Assembly: GCA_963422465.1 (NCBI GenBank) | Contig: OY730170.1 | Coordinates: 4,440,379-4,504,378, forward strand | Reading direction: 5' to 3' | Length of the DNA: 64,000 nt | From: Lichina pygmaea | Taxonomy: Eukaryota > Ascomycota > Lichinomycetes > Lichinales > Lichinaceae | Shown: piece by piece, positions 8,693-19,940 of the stretch | Position numbering within the stretch: position 1 is the first letter of the stretch | How the letters are laid out: each line of letters opens with the position of its first letter | Notes under the pieces: generated by a model | The model's database searches: none | What the model was told of the DNA's origin: nothing | The model's input: the letters and a program-made list of their open reading frames with translations, nothing else | Program-made: the position numbers and the translations under genes

Positions 8693-11369
8693 CCAGCAGC
8701 CCGCCACGAGGTCGGCCACGGAGGATCTCTTCGGACTTGACGCTCTCGACGAGCCGGCTCCGGTCCAGGCGCACTCGACCGGTGGCTCCACGCCCGTCAA
8801 TCGAGGCAGCAAGAGCCCCGCGTCGGTTGTCAGCCCCGCCGAGAGCACGCCTCGGCAGCCGCAACATGCGGCCGTCTTCAAGCCGTTCGTGCCGACTTCG
8901 TCGTTCGGCCAGAACATGGTCGTTGCTCACGTCACCGGTGGATCCGCCGTCTCGAATCGGTCGCACGCCAGGACGGCGCGGTCGACTACCCCTTCTGGCC
9001 CTGCAGCGGACGACCTGCTCGGGGACAACGATCCCGAGGTGAGCAAGAAGCTCACGGCCGAGACGACCGAGCTGGCCAACCTGTCCAACCAGGTCGGCAA
9101 CCTCTCGCAGCAGATGCAGGAGGTCAAATCGAAGAAGTCCTCCGCCGAAGCGGAGCTGTCGAGCGCCACGGCTCAGAAGCGGAACTTCGAGACGCGATTG
9201 GCCCGGCTGCGAACGGTCTACGAACAGGAGGTCGAGGCCGTCAGGGGCCTCGAGGAGCGTCTCAACACGTGCAGGGACGACAACAAGAAGCTGACCCGAG
9301 AGATCGCCATGATCGAGGGCACGTACGAAGACCTTCAGCACCAGCATCGCCAGGCGATAGGTGCCCTGGAGGCCGATCGGCAGGAGAACTCGCGGCTCAG
9401 GGACAAGATCCGCTCCGTCGGCGCCGACGCCGACAAGCTGAGGCCACAGCTCGAGAAGATCAAGTCCGAGGCTCGGCAGGCCAAGGGACTGGTTGCCATC
9501 AACAAGAAGCAACTGACCACGACCGAGGGCGAGCGGGACAAGCTGCAGGAGGAGATGCGCGAGACTTCGCTGGCCGTCGAAGCGCTGTCGCTCGAGACGG
9601 CCGTCCCCGAGCAAGCGCCGCAGAGCGCGCCCGCCGGTCCGAGCCCGGCGCCATCCACGATGAGCCAGAGCACGAACCCGTTCGCGCGCGTCCCGCAGAC
9701 CCCGGCGTCGGAGACCCCTCTGTCGCCGGCGGCCGGAATGCCCGAAACCGCAGCGGCCTTCGACCAGCATGCAAGCACGTTCGACGACTTGTTCGGACCG
9801 TCCTACGCCACCCAACAGTCCCCGGGTCTACCGCCACCGCCGACTTCCTTCGCGGCGCAAGCCGGTGATGGGCAGAGCAACGACGCTCGGGCCTCGGCGA
9901 CGGCTCTTCCGCCGGCGCCAAGGTCAGAGGCTCCGTCGGCGGCGGCGGCCGAGCCAGCTCCGGCCGCCTCGGCGCAGATGTCCCCGAGTTCTCCTTCGCC
10001 CGGTGGCGGATCGAACGCGCCGAATTTCCTCGGTCCACTCCCGAACGTCTCTTCGTCCATCGGCCCGTTCGACACCGCCAGCAACGGATCCGCGAAGAAG
10101 GCGCCGACGAGCTACGACGGCAACGCCCAGCCCAGCGCGCCGACACCGGACGAGCGAGACGTGGACGTCGAGAGATCAAAGTCTTCCCTCTTCTTCGGCA
10201 CGCCGAGCTCGGACCGCGACCCCATCCCCGGTGCCTTTCCGGGCGAGTTCAGCACGCCCATGGTCCATACGCCGGCGGAGGAATGGAGCGCGGCAGAGGT
10301 AAGCAAAGAGCACGGCAAGACGGTAGAACTCGATCGTCGCCTGAGCACCGAGGGCCCTGCGCGGGACGATTTCGACGCCGCCTTTGCTGGGTTCGACGCG
10401 CCCAGTCGGAGCCAGACCGGGCAGGCCAACGGCGCGGCCCACGGCGGGCCAGGCAAGTCTCCGCTGGCAGGTTCGGCCGAGTTCGATCGCACGTTTCCGC
10501 CTCTCGAGGAGATTGGCGCCGCGGGGAGCAGCGACAGCTCCAGCGACCATCGGTTCGACGACGACTTCACGCCCGTGTCGGCCAAGCCGAACGAGGCGAG
10601 AGACCACAAGACGAACGACGACACGGCAGGACCAGACGCCGCCGAGGCGACCGAGCCTCCGACCATGCCGCGCTCCCTGTCGGGCGCTGCGTCGAAAGGG
10701 ATCGGCGACGCCTCGAGTGCGGATAGGTTCTTCCCTCCTTCCAACGCGCAAGCATCCTCTCGAACGGACTCCTTCTCCCCGCCAGACGCAGGAAGCCCGA
10801 GCTTCCATTCGGCCACGTCGGACGGCCATGCACCGTCCGGCAGCGAGCAGGCGGGCCCAGCCTCGGCCGACGCCACCAAGCCGTCGACCGGCTCGTCTTT
10901 CGCGCCTTTTCTCGCCAGTTTCTTCTCCGGCTCCAAGCCTCCAGCTTCCACCGAGGGGGGCCAGCTCACGCCGTCGTCTCCGCCGCAATCAGCACCGTCG
11001 AGGAACGAGCAAGCGCCCACCAGCGCTGCCGCTGCTACGGTAGCGCCTCCTACCGCCACGAAGGCCGTCACTTCTCCACCGTCTCCCCATCCGCCCACGC
11101 AAACGCAATCGCTACAGTCAAGCCGGGCAGGTGCCGAAGCCGGCCCCGACGAGTTCGACGACGCCTTCAACGATCTGGCCGACGCCAGGGAGTCTGACGA
11201 CAAGGACGGCAACGGCCTCGGTCTCTCGGGCGCGCAATCGGATCACCTGAACGACTTCGACCTTGCCTTTGACTCCCCGGCGGCGTCTACCACGACGGCG
11301 GCGACGACCAGCGGCGCCCAACACCAGCACCAACACCAGCACCAGCATGGCTCTAGCGTGCATGCTTAG
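7095..11369 (+). CDS. EDE1-like endocytic scaffold with three EH domains and a coiled coil
   Basis: Five exons: 7095-7122, 7193-7344, 7435-7558, 7637-7849 and 7915-11369 (1323 residues). Introns are 70, 90, 78 and 65 bp with GT..AG ends; the 90-bp intron happens to stay open. EH1 spans about residues 12-100, EH2 about 143-235 (split by the last intron), EH3 about 300-375. A run of prolines encoded by CCG repeats follows (about 416-431), then an alpha-helical coiled coil (about 547-734), one N-P-F motif near 759 and a long Ser/Pro/Asp-rich tail. EH proteins of the Ede1/Eps15 type bind N-P-F adaptors and initiate clathrin-coated pits at the plasma membrane. The short first exon was chosen because it places a compact N terminus directly before EH1. 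The UBA domain that usually ends the fungal protein is not found; the frame ends in His-Gln repeats. Confidence 0.85.
8647..8693 (+). repeat. CCG trinucleotide run inside the EDE1-like gene
   Basis: Almost pure CCG units encode an uninterrupted proline run between EH3 and the coiled coil. It is coding, and it is likely length-variable between strains. Confidence 0.8.
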
Positions 11370-12583
11370 CGAACGGCCCTTTCTGCTTTTACCTTTTCAT
11401 TGTCCAATATCCCATCGTGCCCTCCTTCCTTTCTTCCCCCTTCTCTCCCATCATCGACCCTTTTTACGGCGAATTCATAGCGCCCTCACCTTTTCCTCCT
11501 TTCCCTCCATCCTCCTTGTTTTTGTCCGGGGCATGAAGGGTGTGTAGTACTTCTAGCAACGTTGGTTTCCATCTGGGTTGTCCCCGTCATTCCATCCCCT
11601 TTCACTCCCACCGACCGTCCCAGTCGTCTGTGTCGTGTTATCTTCCTTTTACCGTGACTCGATCCACAACTCCATTCAGGGCTTGATCCAGAACTCGAGC
11701 CAAGGGGGTGGAACTATTCAGAGATGATACAAGAGTGGCATGAGTGGTAATCGCTGCAAAGAAATTCCCTGGTTCCGTGATCGTTGACCGATCGTTTCGT
11801 ACAGGCTGGCCTGTTCCTAGTAGTAGGAGGTGTGCACTTGGTTCTACTCTAAGGTTGACACGGCATGCGTTGCTTCCTCTGTCTTTGGACAACTATGCCG
11901 GTCAGTTATGAAGTACGTGCGTACGAAGGTACGATAGTTACTGGCTGCTCGTACGAGCACGAGCTGCGATTGTGGCAGGCCAACGTTTCTTACGTAATGA
12001 TCCTGCGCCACAACAATGCACAGCCACATCATGATGTCATCCTCCCTCTGTCGTTGCAGCCTCCGAATAGTAATTACCGGTATGTTAGCTCACGGGCCAC
12101 CTTTGTTGTCTAGTGTTCAATGACGCACGCCACTTGTCCAAGGCCATCATCTGGTACCAGTTCGAAGGCGTAGGCTACGCCTAGCCACTAGTTACTTCGC
12201 ACCACCCCCGTACAGTACCCAGGCAGTGCCATGGCAGGCATGGGTGCACACACCACCACCACCACCACCACCACTATAGTAGAGTGCACAGCACTACTAC
12301 GTTACGTTACCCCTCCAGTGCCCTCGTACAAAGTCCCATACAGCATACCCCGCCATCTGAGAGCCATGTTTTGCCGCAGCCCAAGCTGAACAACGTCCTT
12401 GACCTTTGTTCACTCAGGTCGTCATTCTTCTTTCCAAACATTCGTGTCACCTCATCACGCTTATCAACCGCAGACGACATGGCTCGTCGTTGATATATTC
12501 GTCTTTTTTGATTGACTGGACTGGATTCTGTTTTCTGCGTCGGCTGCTTCTAAGGGTGGGCTGCTTTCCGCGTGGCTGTCGTG
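11370..12583. other. intergenic, no gene recognised
   Basis: The first part is pyrimidine-rich (Ccttt/Ctcc), as expected for an EDE1-like 3' UTR. A CAC trinucleotide run lies at about 12250-12275. Short open frames on both strands have no recognisable content. The last few hundred bases should contain the WW gene promoter and 5' UTR. Confidence 0.4.
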
Positions 12584-13842
12584 ATGGCAGATATCTTTGC
12601 GGGTGCTCCTCCTCCTCCTCCTCCTCCTCCGAGTGGCCCTCCGCCACCGACGGGTCTGCCCGAGGGCTGGAAGGCTGTGTTTGATGAGCGGTATCGTGAA
12701 TGGTGAGGTTGAACCTATCGGCACGTCGATGCTGTTGAGAGATGGCTGCTTCATCCTATTTCACACCTTCATGGAACGTTGAGGTCTTCCTCCTCTGTCG
12801 TCGATCAGCAATTACAGCCGTGGCATCCTCTGTTTTCTACCAATGCATACCCTTTCCTTTGCCGGGCTAACTTAACGACAAAAGGTTCTTCGTAAACCTC
12901 TACACCAAGAAATCCCAGTGGGGCAGACCTACACACCCAGCCGAGCCTGACTACGCGCATGCGCCTCCAAACAGTCCTCCTCCCTCGTACGCCGCCGGAG
13001 CCAGCAGCGCAAACACAGCAGGCACGTTGCCTGCGGAGACCCCCCGAGTCAACGTCTCGGACGACCGTCCCCCAGCCTATGGGGATGCTGTCCCGTCTCA
13101 AGCCGCATACCCGGGCGCACCAGCCGGCTCGAGCGTCCGGGTGCCCTACAGAGCGCGAGGCCGTCGCCACGGCAAAGGCAGCCGCTTAGCACGAGGCGTT
13201 CTGGAAAAGGTCCTCGGCAAGGACGCGCACGCGTACCCAGGGAACGTGTATCCACCGCGGATGGGGGTCAGCCACAGTGACAGCGCCGCATTCCGGCAAG
13301 GCCACCACTCCTATCCTCCTCCGTCGGCCGGGGGACTGTCCGGCGCATCGGTCTTGAAGATGCTCTCGTCGCGCCATCCGAATAGGCGCCCTGGCGTCGG
13401 TCCAGCAGCCCTGGGCGCTGGCGGTGGTCTCATCGGCGGCGGTCTGCTCGCGAGTGCTCTTGGCGGGCACAGACACCACGGGGGCTTCGGGGGCTACGGG
13501 GGCTACGGGGGCTACGGGGGCTACGGGGGCTACGGGGGCTACGGGGGCTACGGGGGCTACGGGGGCTACGGGGGCTACGGGGGCTACGGGGGCTACGGGG
13601 GCTACGGGGGTGGCTACGGGCCGGGCTTCGGCTACGGCGGCTACGGCGGCTACGGCGGTTATGGTCATGGGTACGATGGGCACGGCGGGGGCTACGGATA
13701 CGACGAGGGAGGAGGCTACGGCAGTGGCAGCAGCAGTGATTTCGGAGGCTCATCCGACGGCGGGGACTTTGACGATGGAGGCGGTGGAGACTTTAACGGA
13801 GGCGACTTTGACGGAGGTGACTTTGACGGGGGTGATTTCTGA
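12584..13842 (+). CDS. WW-domain protein with Gly-Tyr-rich repeat tail
   Basis: Two exons, 12584-12702 and 12885-13842 (358 residues), joined over a 182-bp GT..AG intron with a CTAAC branch-like site close to the 3' end. The intron splits the WW domain: the first Trp is residue 29 in exon 1, and the join restores E-W-F-F-V-N before the second signature Trp in S-Q-W. A stretch of eight prolines precedes the domain. After it come P-P-x-Y-type segments (P-P-S-Y, P-P-A-Y), a basic patch, a Gly-rich hydrophobic stretch and a long G-G-Y repeat array with an Asp/Gly tail. WW domains bind proline-rich P-P-x-Y ligands, so self-association through its own P-P-x-Y sites is possible. The layout recalls the fungal Wwm1 type, but that link is inferred. 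Confidence 0.75.
13492..13608 (+). repeat. coding minisatellite, 13 units of 9 bp (GGCTACGGG)
   Basis: Thirteen head-to-tail copies of the 9-mer GGCTACGGG encode G-Y-G repeats in the WW protein. The units are essentially identical at DNA level, so copy number has probably changed recently. Degenerate units continue to about 13665. Confidence 0.9.
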
Positions 13843-13980
13843 CGGAGCTAGCCGTACGGTGCCTCTCAACAACTGGATACGTTGGAGTCGTTGACACGTG
13901 GGACGTGACCGATACATGGGACACGATCCGATACGCAGGACTTGATCTATACGTGTGTGTTTATCAATCTGTGCGACTCC

Positions 13981-14050
13981 ATCGATACGTGTGTTTGATT
14001 GATACGTGCGAGTTCATCGATACGTGTGTTTGATTGATACGTGCGAGTTC
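13981..14050. repeat. perfect 35-bp tandem duplication
   Basis: Bases 13981-14015 are repeated exactly at 14016-14050; each copy contains ATCGATACGTG and GATACGTGCGAG. More degenerate GATACGTG words precede it from about 13900. Confidence 0.9.
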
Positions 14051-14355
14051 ATCGATACATGCCACGCCTATCGATCATCTCTCTCGGACTTGGTCCATAC
14101 TGTACGTGGGGCGTCAAACGATGGACGAGTGGGACTCTGTTCATCGATGCGAGCCATTGCTACGTAGGATTCCATCGACACATCTCGGTAGGATTGGATC
14201 CGGTACAAGTACACACTGGGGGGGGGGGACTCTGATCAATATGTACCGTACCTCCGTATACAGTATTTTCATTTTCCATTTTATTCTCACACTCTGAATT
14301 GACCGGGTGAGCCATGCACACTCAAAACTTTCCAACTAAATACTGTACCATCCCT

Positions 14356-14434
14356 GTCTTCTTCTTTTTTTTTCTTTCTTTCTTTCTTTCTTTCCCGGGA
14401 AACCCCCCCCCCCCCCCCCCCCTTTTTTTTTTTT
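14356..14434. repeat. TTTC microsatellite followed by C20 and T12 runs
   Basis: A polypyrimidine tract: TTTC units up to about 14395, a short CCCGGGAAA linker, 20 consecutive C (14403-14422) and 12 consecutive T (14423-14434). Assembly or length error is likely in such tracts. Confidence 0.85.
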
Positions 14435-15723
14435 GAGAAGGAATAAAAAACTTGAGACTTGGGGACAGTACGTATGTACAGTAGAACCAGAGAAAAAAGT
14501 CTCAAGAGAAACATGCCCAGTGTCTGAGTGTAAGTAGGAAATAAGACGACAGAGTTTAATTGTACTGTAGTTGTTTTTCTGAAGGAAGTTGGCGTGCTAC
14601 TGTACGTACAGTACGTAACGTACTTGGATTGAAATGGGATGCCTGTGTTAGGACTTGTGTTGCGGCCGCACGGCTGAGGCTGGCTTAGTCAGTGGTGTTA
14701 GTCAGCCGTCATCTTCTCCCCCGCTCAGAGCAGGCCATTGCCTTGTAGCTCCAGCAACTTGACTCTGATCGACGGATGGTACATATCATATGTATGTATG
14801 TACGTACTGTAAGTATGTATGAGCAGTGGGAGAAAGGGTAGTTGCTGTCGAGAGCTGACTAAAGAGGCTGACGTGTGAGAGCCAACTTTGTGAGACCTTC
14901 CTGATCAGGCCTAGCTTAGATGGTAGTACAGTTAAAGAGAGAATGTACCGGCGACTGATCTCATAGATGCCAGGACAGCGACCGATCAGTACCTTGTACG
15001 TCTGCGTTAACATTCCACTGCTCCGCTACTTGCTCCACTTCCATGGAAAGATGGCCAAGGTTAGTACGGCTTTTTGACGTGGGTCTGAGTATTGGCGTGT
15101 CTCCGATAGGTGGTGATGGATCTCGTGAGATGGACTCGGTTGGAACGATTTATTGATTAAGGAATTAGGACCGGCAAAAAGGGCCTCAGAGCTGGGTATA
15201 TGCATAAGGACAAACGGTCGCGATGATACAGCAGGGTACCGTATGTGCCATCTGGTCTTCTCCTTCAACCTGTCGGGGCTGGCGACCCTCTGCCACGGGT
15301 GGGGAGGGGGAGCACGTGGCGGGTTGGTTGGGGGTCGAGTGGGATCGTTAGCGGTTCGGCCGGGTGAGATCGGAGCAGCTTCTGCTTTCGATGCCTTGTT
15401 CCCAGAGGGTCCATCAGCGCATAGATGCCGTGCGCGGCCTCGTCGTTCGTCACGTCCGTGATGCGTTATGAGGTGTGGACAATGCCCGAGCCCGTCCAAC
15501 CAGGTGGTGACGAGGTCGTGCCTTCGGTATAGAAGGAGTGTAGCACGAGTACATGAGGAGCCGGCTCGGTTGTCCCATACCACACAGGCGCTCGGCCACG
15601 GTGACGGTGCATAGGACCGGAGCGTCCGGTGCTTTTGGCAGCCAAGATTAGGATGAAACCAGGGATGGTCGTGCCAGGTCGTCGTGGAAAAAAAAGATTC
15701 GTCAGATTATCAATTAGTGGGGG

Positions 15724-17039
15724 CTAGCTGAGATGCCCAGAATTCGCGATGCCCTGGCTTGCGAGATCCGTGCTTTCATTCTCCATGGAGGGCATCGGCC
15801 AGTCGTCCTCGGTGATGCTGGACCAGAACAACCAGAGCGTGACGACGGCCAGCAGGGTGAAGAGCGTCTCGAACATGGCACCGTCGATCCTACCATCCGT
15901 TGCGCTGCAAAGATGTGTGCTGATGACGTACTGAAATATCTGGCCAATGGCGAACAGTAGGGCCGCTGCGACGAGGTAGACTGCGGGGAACGTCAACTGA
16001 TGCTCGTAGCTCGAGCAACGGGGACCGCGACCCGGCCACTTACGCAGGGGCTTCACCTCGCCCAGCACCCGCAGCACCAAGAAGGTCTCGAGAAGGAAAA
16101 ACAGGGCCAGGAAGACGAGCGGCGCAAGCTGGTACAGGACATAGAGGCCAATGTTGCGATTCGGATCGGTCAAGCTCGGATCAAATTTACTGGTCCAGCT
16201 GAAGCCAGTTTCGAGGGCGATGTAGCCGGTCCCGATGAACAGCGCGGCGGCGGAGAGCAGTATCAGTCCGATGGAGAGAGCGGTGCCGTCATCCATCAAC
16301 TGAAAGCCGACGACGGCATTCATCAGCAGGATCCAGGTCGTGGCCACGACCAAGCCCAGGTGAATGCCGGTGAAGACCTGCATTGACCGATGAGAGCCAG
16401 TCCAGAACGTCGGAGCAGACCCGGGACGCTTACGATTCGCACGGTCCGGTTCAGGGGAAAGCCTCCGACAGAGACGATCTCGCATATGGACAGCAGTATG
16501 TATCCGAGCAGGAACATCTGGATCTCCCTTGTCGGACGCGGCATCGTCAGCAAACTGCCACCGGGTCGTGTCGTCGGTCGGCACCTACCGCCGGCCCACG
16601 GCGGCGCGCTTCCTTTCCGACCGCCATAGCAGCACCAGAGAGGCGAGGATGGCGAGACCGCAGAAGATGATGGACCCTGCCGGATGGAATCAGCACCGTC
16701 CCTGCCGATTCCGGCCGAAGAAGCGCACCTAGGTTGCGCAGATACCGGTCCCCGCCGAGCGGAATGCCCTGCAGTTCGCATCTACCAAAGCCAGGGCCCC
16801 CCTTCGTCAACGAGTCATCGAAGAGCTGGGAGGCGGTCAGCACAGCGTCTCCGTCCTCGACAACGGCACGCGTCGACACACGCCGCATCTCAAACGAGCA
16901 TCGACCGCTCCACACATACATTGCACACCGGTAAGGTCGAGTCTCGACAGAAATCCTGTTCGCCCTCGTCAGCTCGACCGTGCACCGCCACCACCGATCT
17001 CAAGGATCCGCGTACGTGAAAACGGCCAAAGGCAGACAT
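15724..17039 (-). CDS. Chs7/PF12271-type polytopic membrane protein (chitin synthase export-chaperone family)
   Basis: Seven exons on the minus strand: 17039-17016, 16955-16920, 16825-16729, 16676-16589, 16527-16434, 16377-16044 and 15980-15724 (930 nt, 309 residues). All six introns are short (52-94 bp) with GT..AG ends. The joins give an N terminus M-S-A-F-G-R-F-H-D-F-C-R-D and then L-P-V-C-N, as in Chs7 proteins. This is followed by seven or so hydrophobic spans with the conserved N-x-x-V-G-F-Q-L-x-D-D-G-T stretch and the W-x-S-I-T-x-E-D-W end. In yeast Chs7 is an ER chaperone needed for export of chitin synthase Chs3. This copy resembles a filamentous-fungal paralogous branch, so the exact role is uncertain. 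The last intron (63 bp) leaves the frame open and was called because splicing restores the family-like K-P-L-x-Y-L junction. Confidence 0.8.
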
Positions 17040-17805
17040 GCCGCGGACAGGATGTCGCCCGTAGAACCCGGTCTTCTCTCAGCGGGCGCCAGCTCGGCCG
17101 GCGCTCCGACAGCCAGAAGCACTCTGCCGCTGGCTTCGATTGCACGTTCGACGGTGACTTGACCGGGCCAGCTCGACGTGACTGTTTCGGCGCGCCGAAT
17201 CTAGATACGTCTCGGCCCTGAGATTTCCACCCGATCGAGAGCCGACGCGAGGAGCCTCCGTCTTGCGCCAGCAATGCGATGTGAAAATGAAGTCTGAAGT
17301 GACGAGAACGCAGACAATGTGACAATATGCAATGGCCTCAGTAAACAGACAATCGATTGTATGGAAACACAAAGGAGCGTAATTTCGACTTCAACGCAGC
17401 TCTCACGCTACCGCAGGTGCAGCAAGAACCAAGAAAGATGGAGAAGCCGAACCGGATGGTGTATGGTAGGGACGCTAGAATGTGAACGAAGGGAGGTGTG
17501 CGGCAAGCGTTCTTTTGCCTGGAGATGAAGGATGAGGGCCTGCAGGATTGGATGGAGCAGCTCCAGCGCCAATTGGGGGGGGGGGGGGGGGGGGTGTGTG
17601 GTCGCACCGGGCGTGTCCCGCGCGTCGATGTCACGGCACGAGCTTGTGCGCAAATGGCCGATTCGCTTGACCGTAACCGAGCCCATCGAAATTAACCGGC
17701 CGGGGAGCTTCCCACGCTTCCGTCTGTCCATTTCGCTACTGTAATCTCCAAGACGCTTAAGCCCATGCTGGAGGCCCACTATCTCGTACCGGTAATGTTT
17801 CCAGA
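17040..17805. other. 5' flank of the Chs7-like gene, contains a G20 run
   Basis: No recognisable gene. A run of 20 G occupies 17575-17594. Open frames on both strands across this run are low-complexity. The stretch probably contains the promoter of the Chs7-like gene. Confidence 0.4.
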
Positions 17806-17852
17806 CACGTGACTAGCCAGTCCAGCACGTGACCCAGTCAGTCCAGCACGTG
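17806..17852. promoter_or_regulatory. three evenly spaced CACGTG E-boxes
   Basis: CACGTG occurs at 17806-17811, 17826-17831 and 17847-17852, each followed by AC (CACGTGAC), at spacings of 20 and 21 bp, two helical turns. Two are preceded by the same CCAG. CACGTGAC is a known binding word of fungal bHLH factors of the Cbf1/SREBP type. The nearest recognised gene start is the Chs7-like ATG about 770 bp to the left; an unrecognised gene to the right is also possible. Confidence 0.55.
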
Positions 17853-19493
17853 ACCCCGTCGGACGACAACCAGTCGGGCTAAATATGTGTTTCATGGCTT
17901 GCTGATCGACGCGGGGCTGAAGTGTGGCGAGAGGAAAACAGGCTGGAAATACGGTACCGTAGTCCAGGAATAGAACAGATGATGCCAACAGTCGTTGACA
18001 CCTTCCTTCTGCACTGGGAAAGCCGCCGACGATCGACGCTTCGTGTTTCGTACCAACAGGTTTGGGTGTCGACGGGACACCATCTGGCGAATCCTGCGAG
18101 GACACTGAGTCGATTGTCGTTCAGCAGCATCAGGCTGCGCCAAGTCGATGCCGAACTAGGGTGGGCACTCGCGTCAGCGGTGGTGAGGGCGATGCCAAGA
18201 TGGATGCTGAAACATGCCACGTTGGCCAGCAGCTCACCCGTGCATGTCAATGCGACTTCAAGATCCATCTGCCATCACTCATCAGATCATCAAGCCATCA
18301 CAGCCAGTGGTATGTTGATGTTGAGTTCGAAGGTGCGTACCCGGGCAGCACCCGTGACCCAAATCAAAAGTTTCAGACAAGACTCTCTCCGCAGGTCGGC
18401 GGTCCGACGGACTTCAGGAACGGCCATGACGCTCGGGACTGTGACAGTGGTACTCCGCAGAGAGTGACGACGATGCTGAAAGGTAGCCCGAAGATATAAA
18501 TCGAAGTTGATCATGTGCACATCTGGACAGGAATGGTACAAGTGCCAACTGCAACAGGGTGCAATCCTGCTTTCTTTCAGCTATACTATTTCGGCTTTAT
18601 CTACTCTCGTACGTATGTACACGTAGTGCCAGGAGCAACAACGTCCAAAACACTCCGAGGCAAACTCCACCCAAGAGGTTCCACGTGATGATGTATCATC
18701 ACTGAGAGAGGATCCTCCGAAATAGCTGCATTCGTTGTAGACCGGCCGGGAAGCCCCAGATGAATTATTCCTAGAACAGCTTTTCTATTCTATCCTCAAC
18801 TAGTAGACACTACTAGAACGGTACAATGAAACGATAGCAACAGTTTTTAGTCGTTCTTGTTGCATCTTCCGATCTCCGGATGGATAGGTGGGGCCGAATT
18901 TTCAGATCGCGACCTGCACACAGATAGTGTTAATTAAGGCCGAGACCCAGCACTCCGTAGTACCGTACTGTGAGAGAGGAAGCTGATATCCCCACGCTAC
19001 TCTGTACGGCAAAGCCAGATGCTTGGCCCACCACCATCAGCCTTCATGGGTTTTGCTGATTGCTTGTGGGGGCACCTCGTAGTCCTGACATTTCTTTTGT
19101 CTGTAAGTGAAGATTCTGGCTTGATATCATAAGTAGCAATAGTCTACCGGCTCGGTACGAGATCGAAATCTCCGGACATACGGAAGTACAAGTACGAGTA
19201 CTACATACGTATGTACTATACGAAGGTACCTTCGTACGTACTGTAAGTACCTCCGTCAACATACTCGTACGTGGTGAGTCCTAGGACTTCTGCAAAATCA
19301 GCTCTTTTGGCAAAAGATCTCATGATAGAACCCGGCTGACTGGGACACAGGAGAGCGTACCCTTGTACATACACTACGTACATACGTACGTTACGTACGG
19401 ATCTTCGACGCCTCCTTCGTTCTCCGGCATAGCCAAAGCAGGCACGATAGGGTCTGTTGTGTTGTTCTCCTCATGATAATCGCAGTAGAATGA
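17853..19493. other. unassigned transition region between genes and transposons
   Basis: No recognised product. A plus-strand frame at 18062-18499 (145 codons) could be part of a spliced gene: a candidate intron runs from GTGCGTAC near 18331 to CCGCAG near 18396. However, the protein resembles nothing I know. Palindromic TACGTA/GTAC clusters recur at about 18608-18622, 19180-19262 and 19366-19402. Base composition drops toward AT to the right. Confidence 0.35.
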
Positions 19494-19621
19494 AGAGACC
19501 ACAGAGTTCTGATCATGATCATTACTGACAGAGACAAGCTCTTCATGTTCAACTGTTGGAAAACAATCAGTGTAGTAATAGGAACCAAACTCAAGATGTC
19601 TACAGCCTACCACCCACAGAC
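19494..19621 (+). pseudogene. integrase fragment of an old B-like Ty3/Gypsy element (5' half)
   Basis: The bases match the family B integrase core (the stretch reading I-I-T-D-R-D-K-L-F through A-Y-H-P-Q-T) with clear divergence. The other half of the same gene resumes at 28755, after the SINE/LINE/Gypsy nest, starting from the shared 12 bp CCACCCACAGAC. The element was therefore present before every other retrotransposon in this nest. To the left of 19494 the similarity stops abruptly. Confidence 0.75.
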
Positions 19622-19750
19622 GGGGCGGCATGGTGTAGCGGGAAGCTGGTGAGAGTTTCCCACTACGTGGCACCCATGACCCGGAACCAGTGGTGTCAGG
19701 CCTGGAGAACCTGACTAAAATAGTCGTCAGTTCGAATCTGACCCACCCCA
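19622..19750 (+). pseudogene. tRNA-like head of the SINE (Ser-like, class II)
   Basis: The ends pair as a 7-bp acceptor stem with one mismatch (GGGGCGG at 19622-19628 with CCACCCC at 19743-19749, then A). A perfect T arm occupies 19726-19742 (GTCAG, loop TTCGAAT, CTGAC). A hairpin GACTA/TAGTC just before it looks like a long variable arm, and the loop before that contains CTGGAGA (anticodon GGA). An A-box-like TGGTGTAGCGGG is at 19631-19642. Extra bases in the D-arm region make it unlikely to be a working tRNA. Confidence 0.45.
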
Positions 19751-19940
19751 CATTCTGCCACAAAAACCCCCGAGATTCATAGAACTTGTCTAAGATGTAC
19801 TCCTCGCAAGATGTATGAAAACCCTCGAGAAATAGCTCACCCGATATCCGTCAAGATCCACAAAACCCTCATTACTGTGGTTTTCCTATTTCCTCTACGG
19901 GGTTCGGGGGTTTTCCCACAGTACGTACACTACAAACCAC

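Larger units (their letters stand above)
13843..15723. other. intergenic between WW gene and Chs7-like gene, simple repeats, no gene recognised
   Basis: The region holds GATACGTG-type repeats just after the WW gene, a 35-bp tandem duplication, a long homopolymer tract, GTACGTAC-type words (around 14470, 14600, 14790) and an unrecognised 185-codon minus-strand frame at 15026-15583. That frame has no domain I can name and could be 3' UTR of the Chs7-like gene or chance. Nothing else stands out. Confidence 0.4.

Noticed and set aside
7950-9815. 621-codon minus-strand frame under the EDE1-like gene
   Set aside because: Antisense shadow of EH-domain and coiled-coil codons; low complexity (Arg/Leu/Gly) with no recognisable fold.
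10112-11212. 366- and 270-codon minus-strand frames under the EDE1-like tail
   Set aside because: Same high-GC shadow effect over a Ser/Pro-rich sense frame.
13186-13683. minus-strand P-V-A-P repeat protein and plus-strand G-A-T repeat frame
   Set aside because: Both are alternative readings of the 9-bp minisatellite in the WW gene, which stays open in every frame.
15026-15583. 185-codon minus-strand frame downstream of the Chs7-like gene
   Set aside because: No recognisable content and mixed composition; may be UTR or chance.
17922-18467. 181-codon plus-strand frame
   Set aside because: No domain or conserved pattern; overlapping frames are equally open. Kept only as part of the unassigned region.
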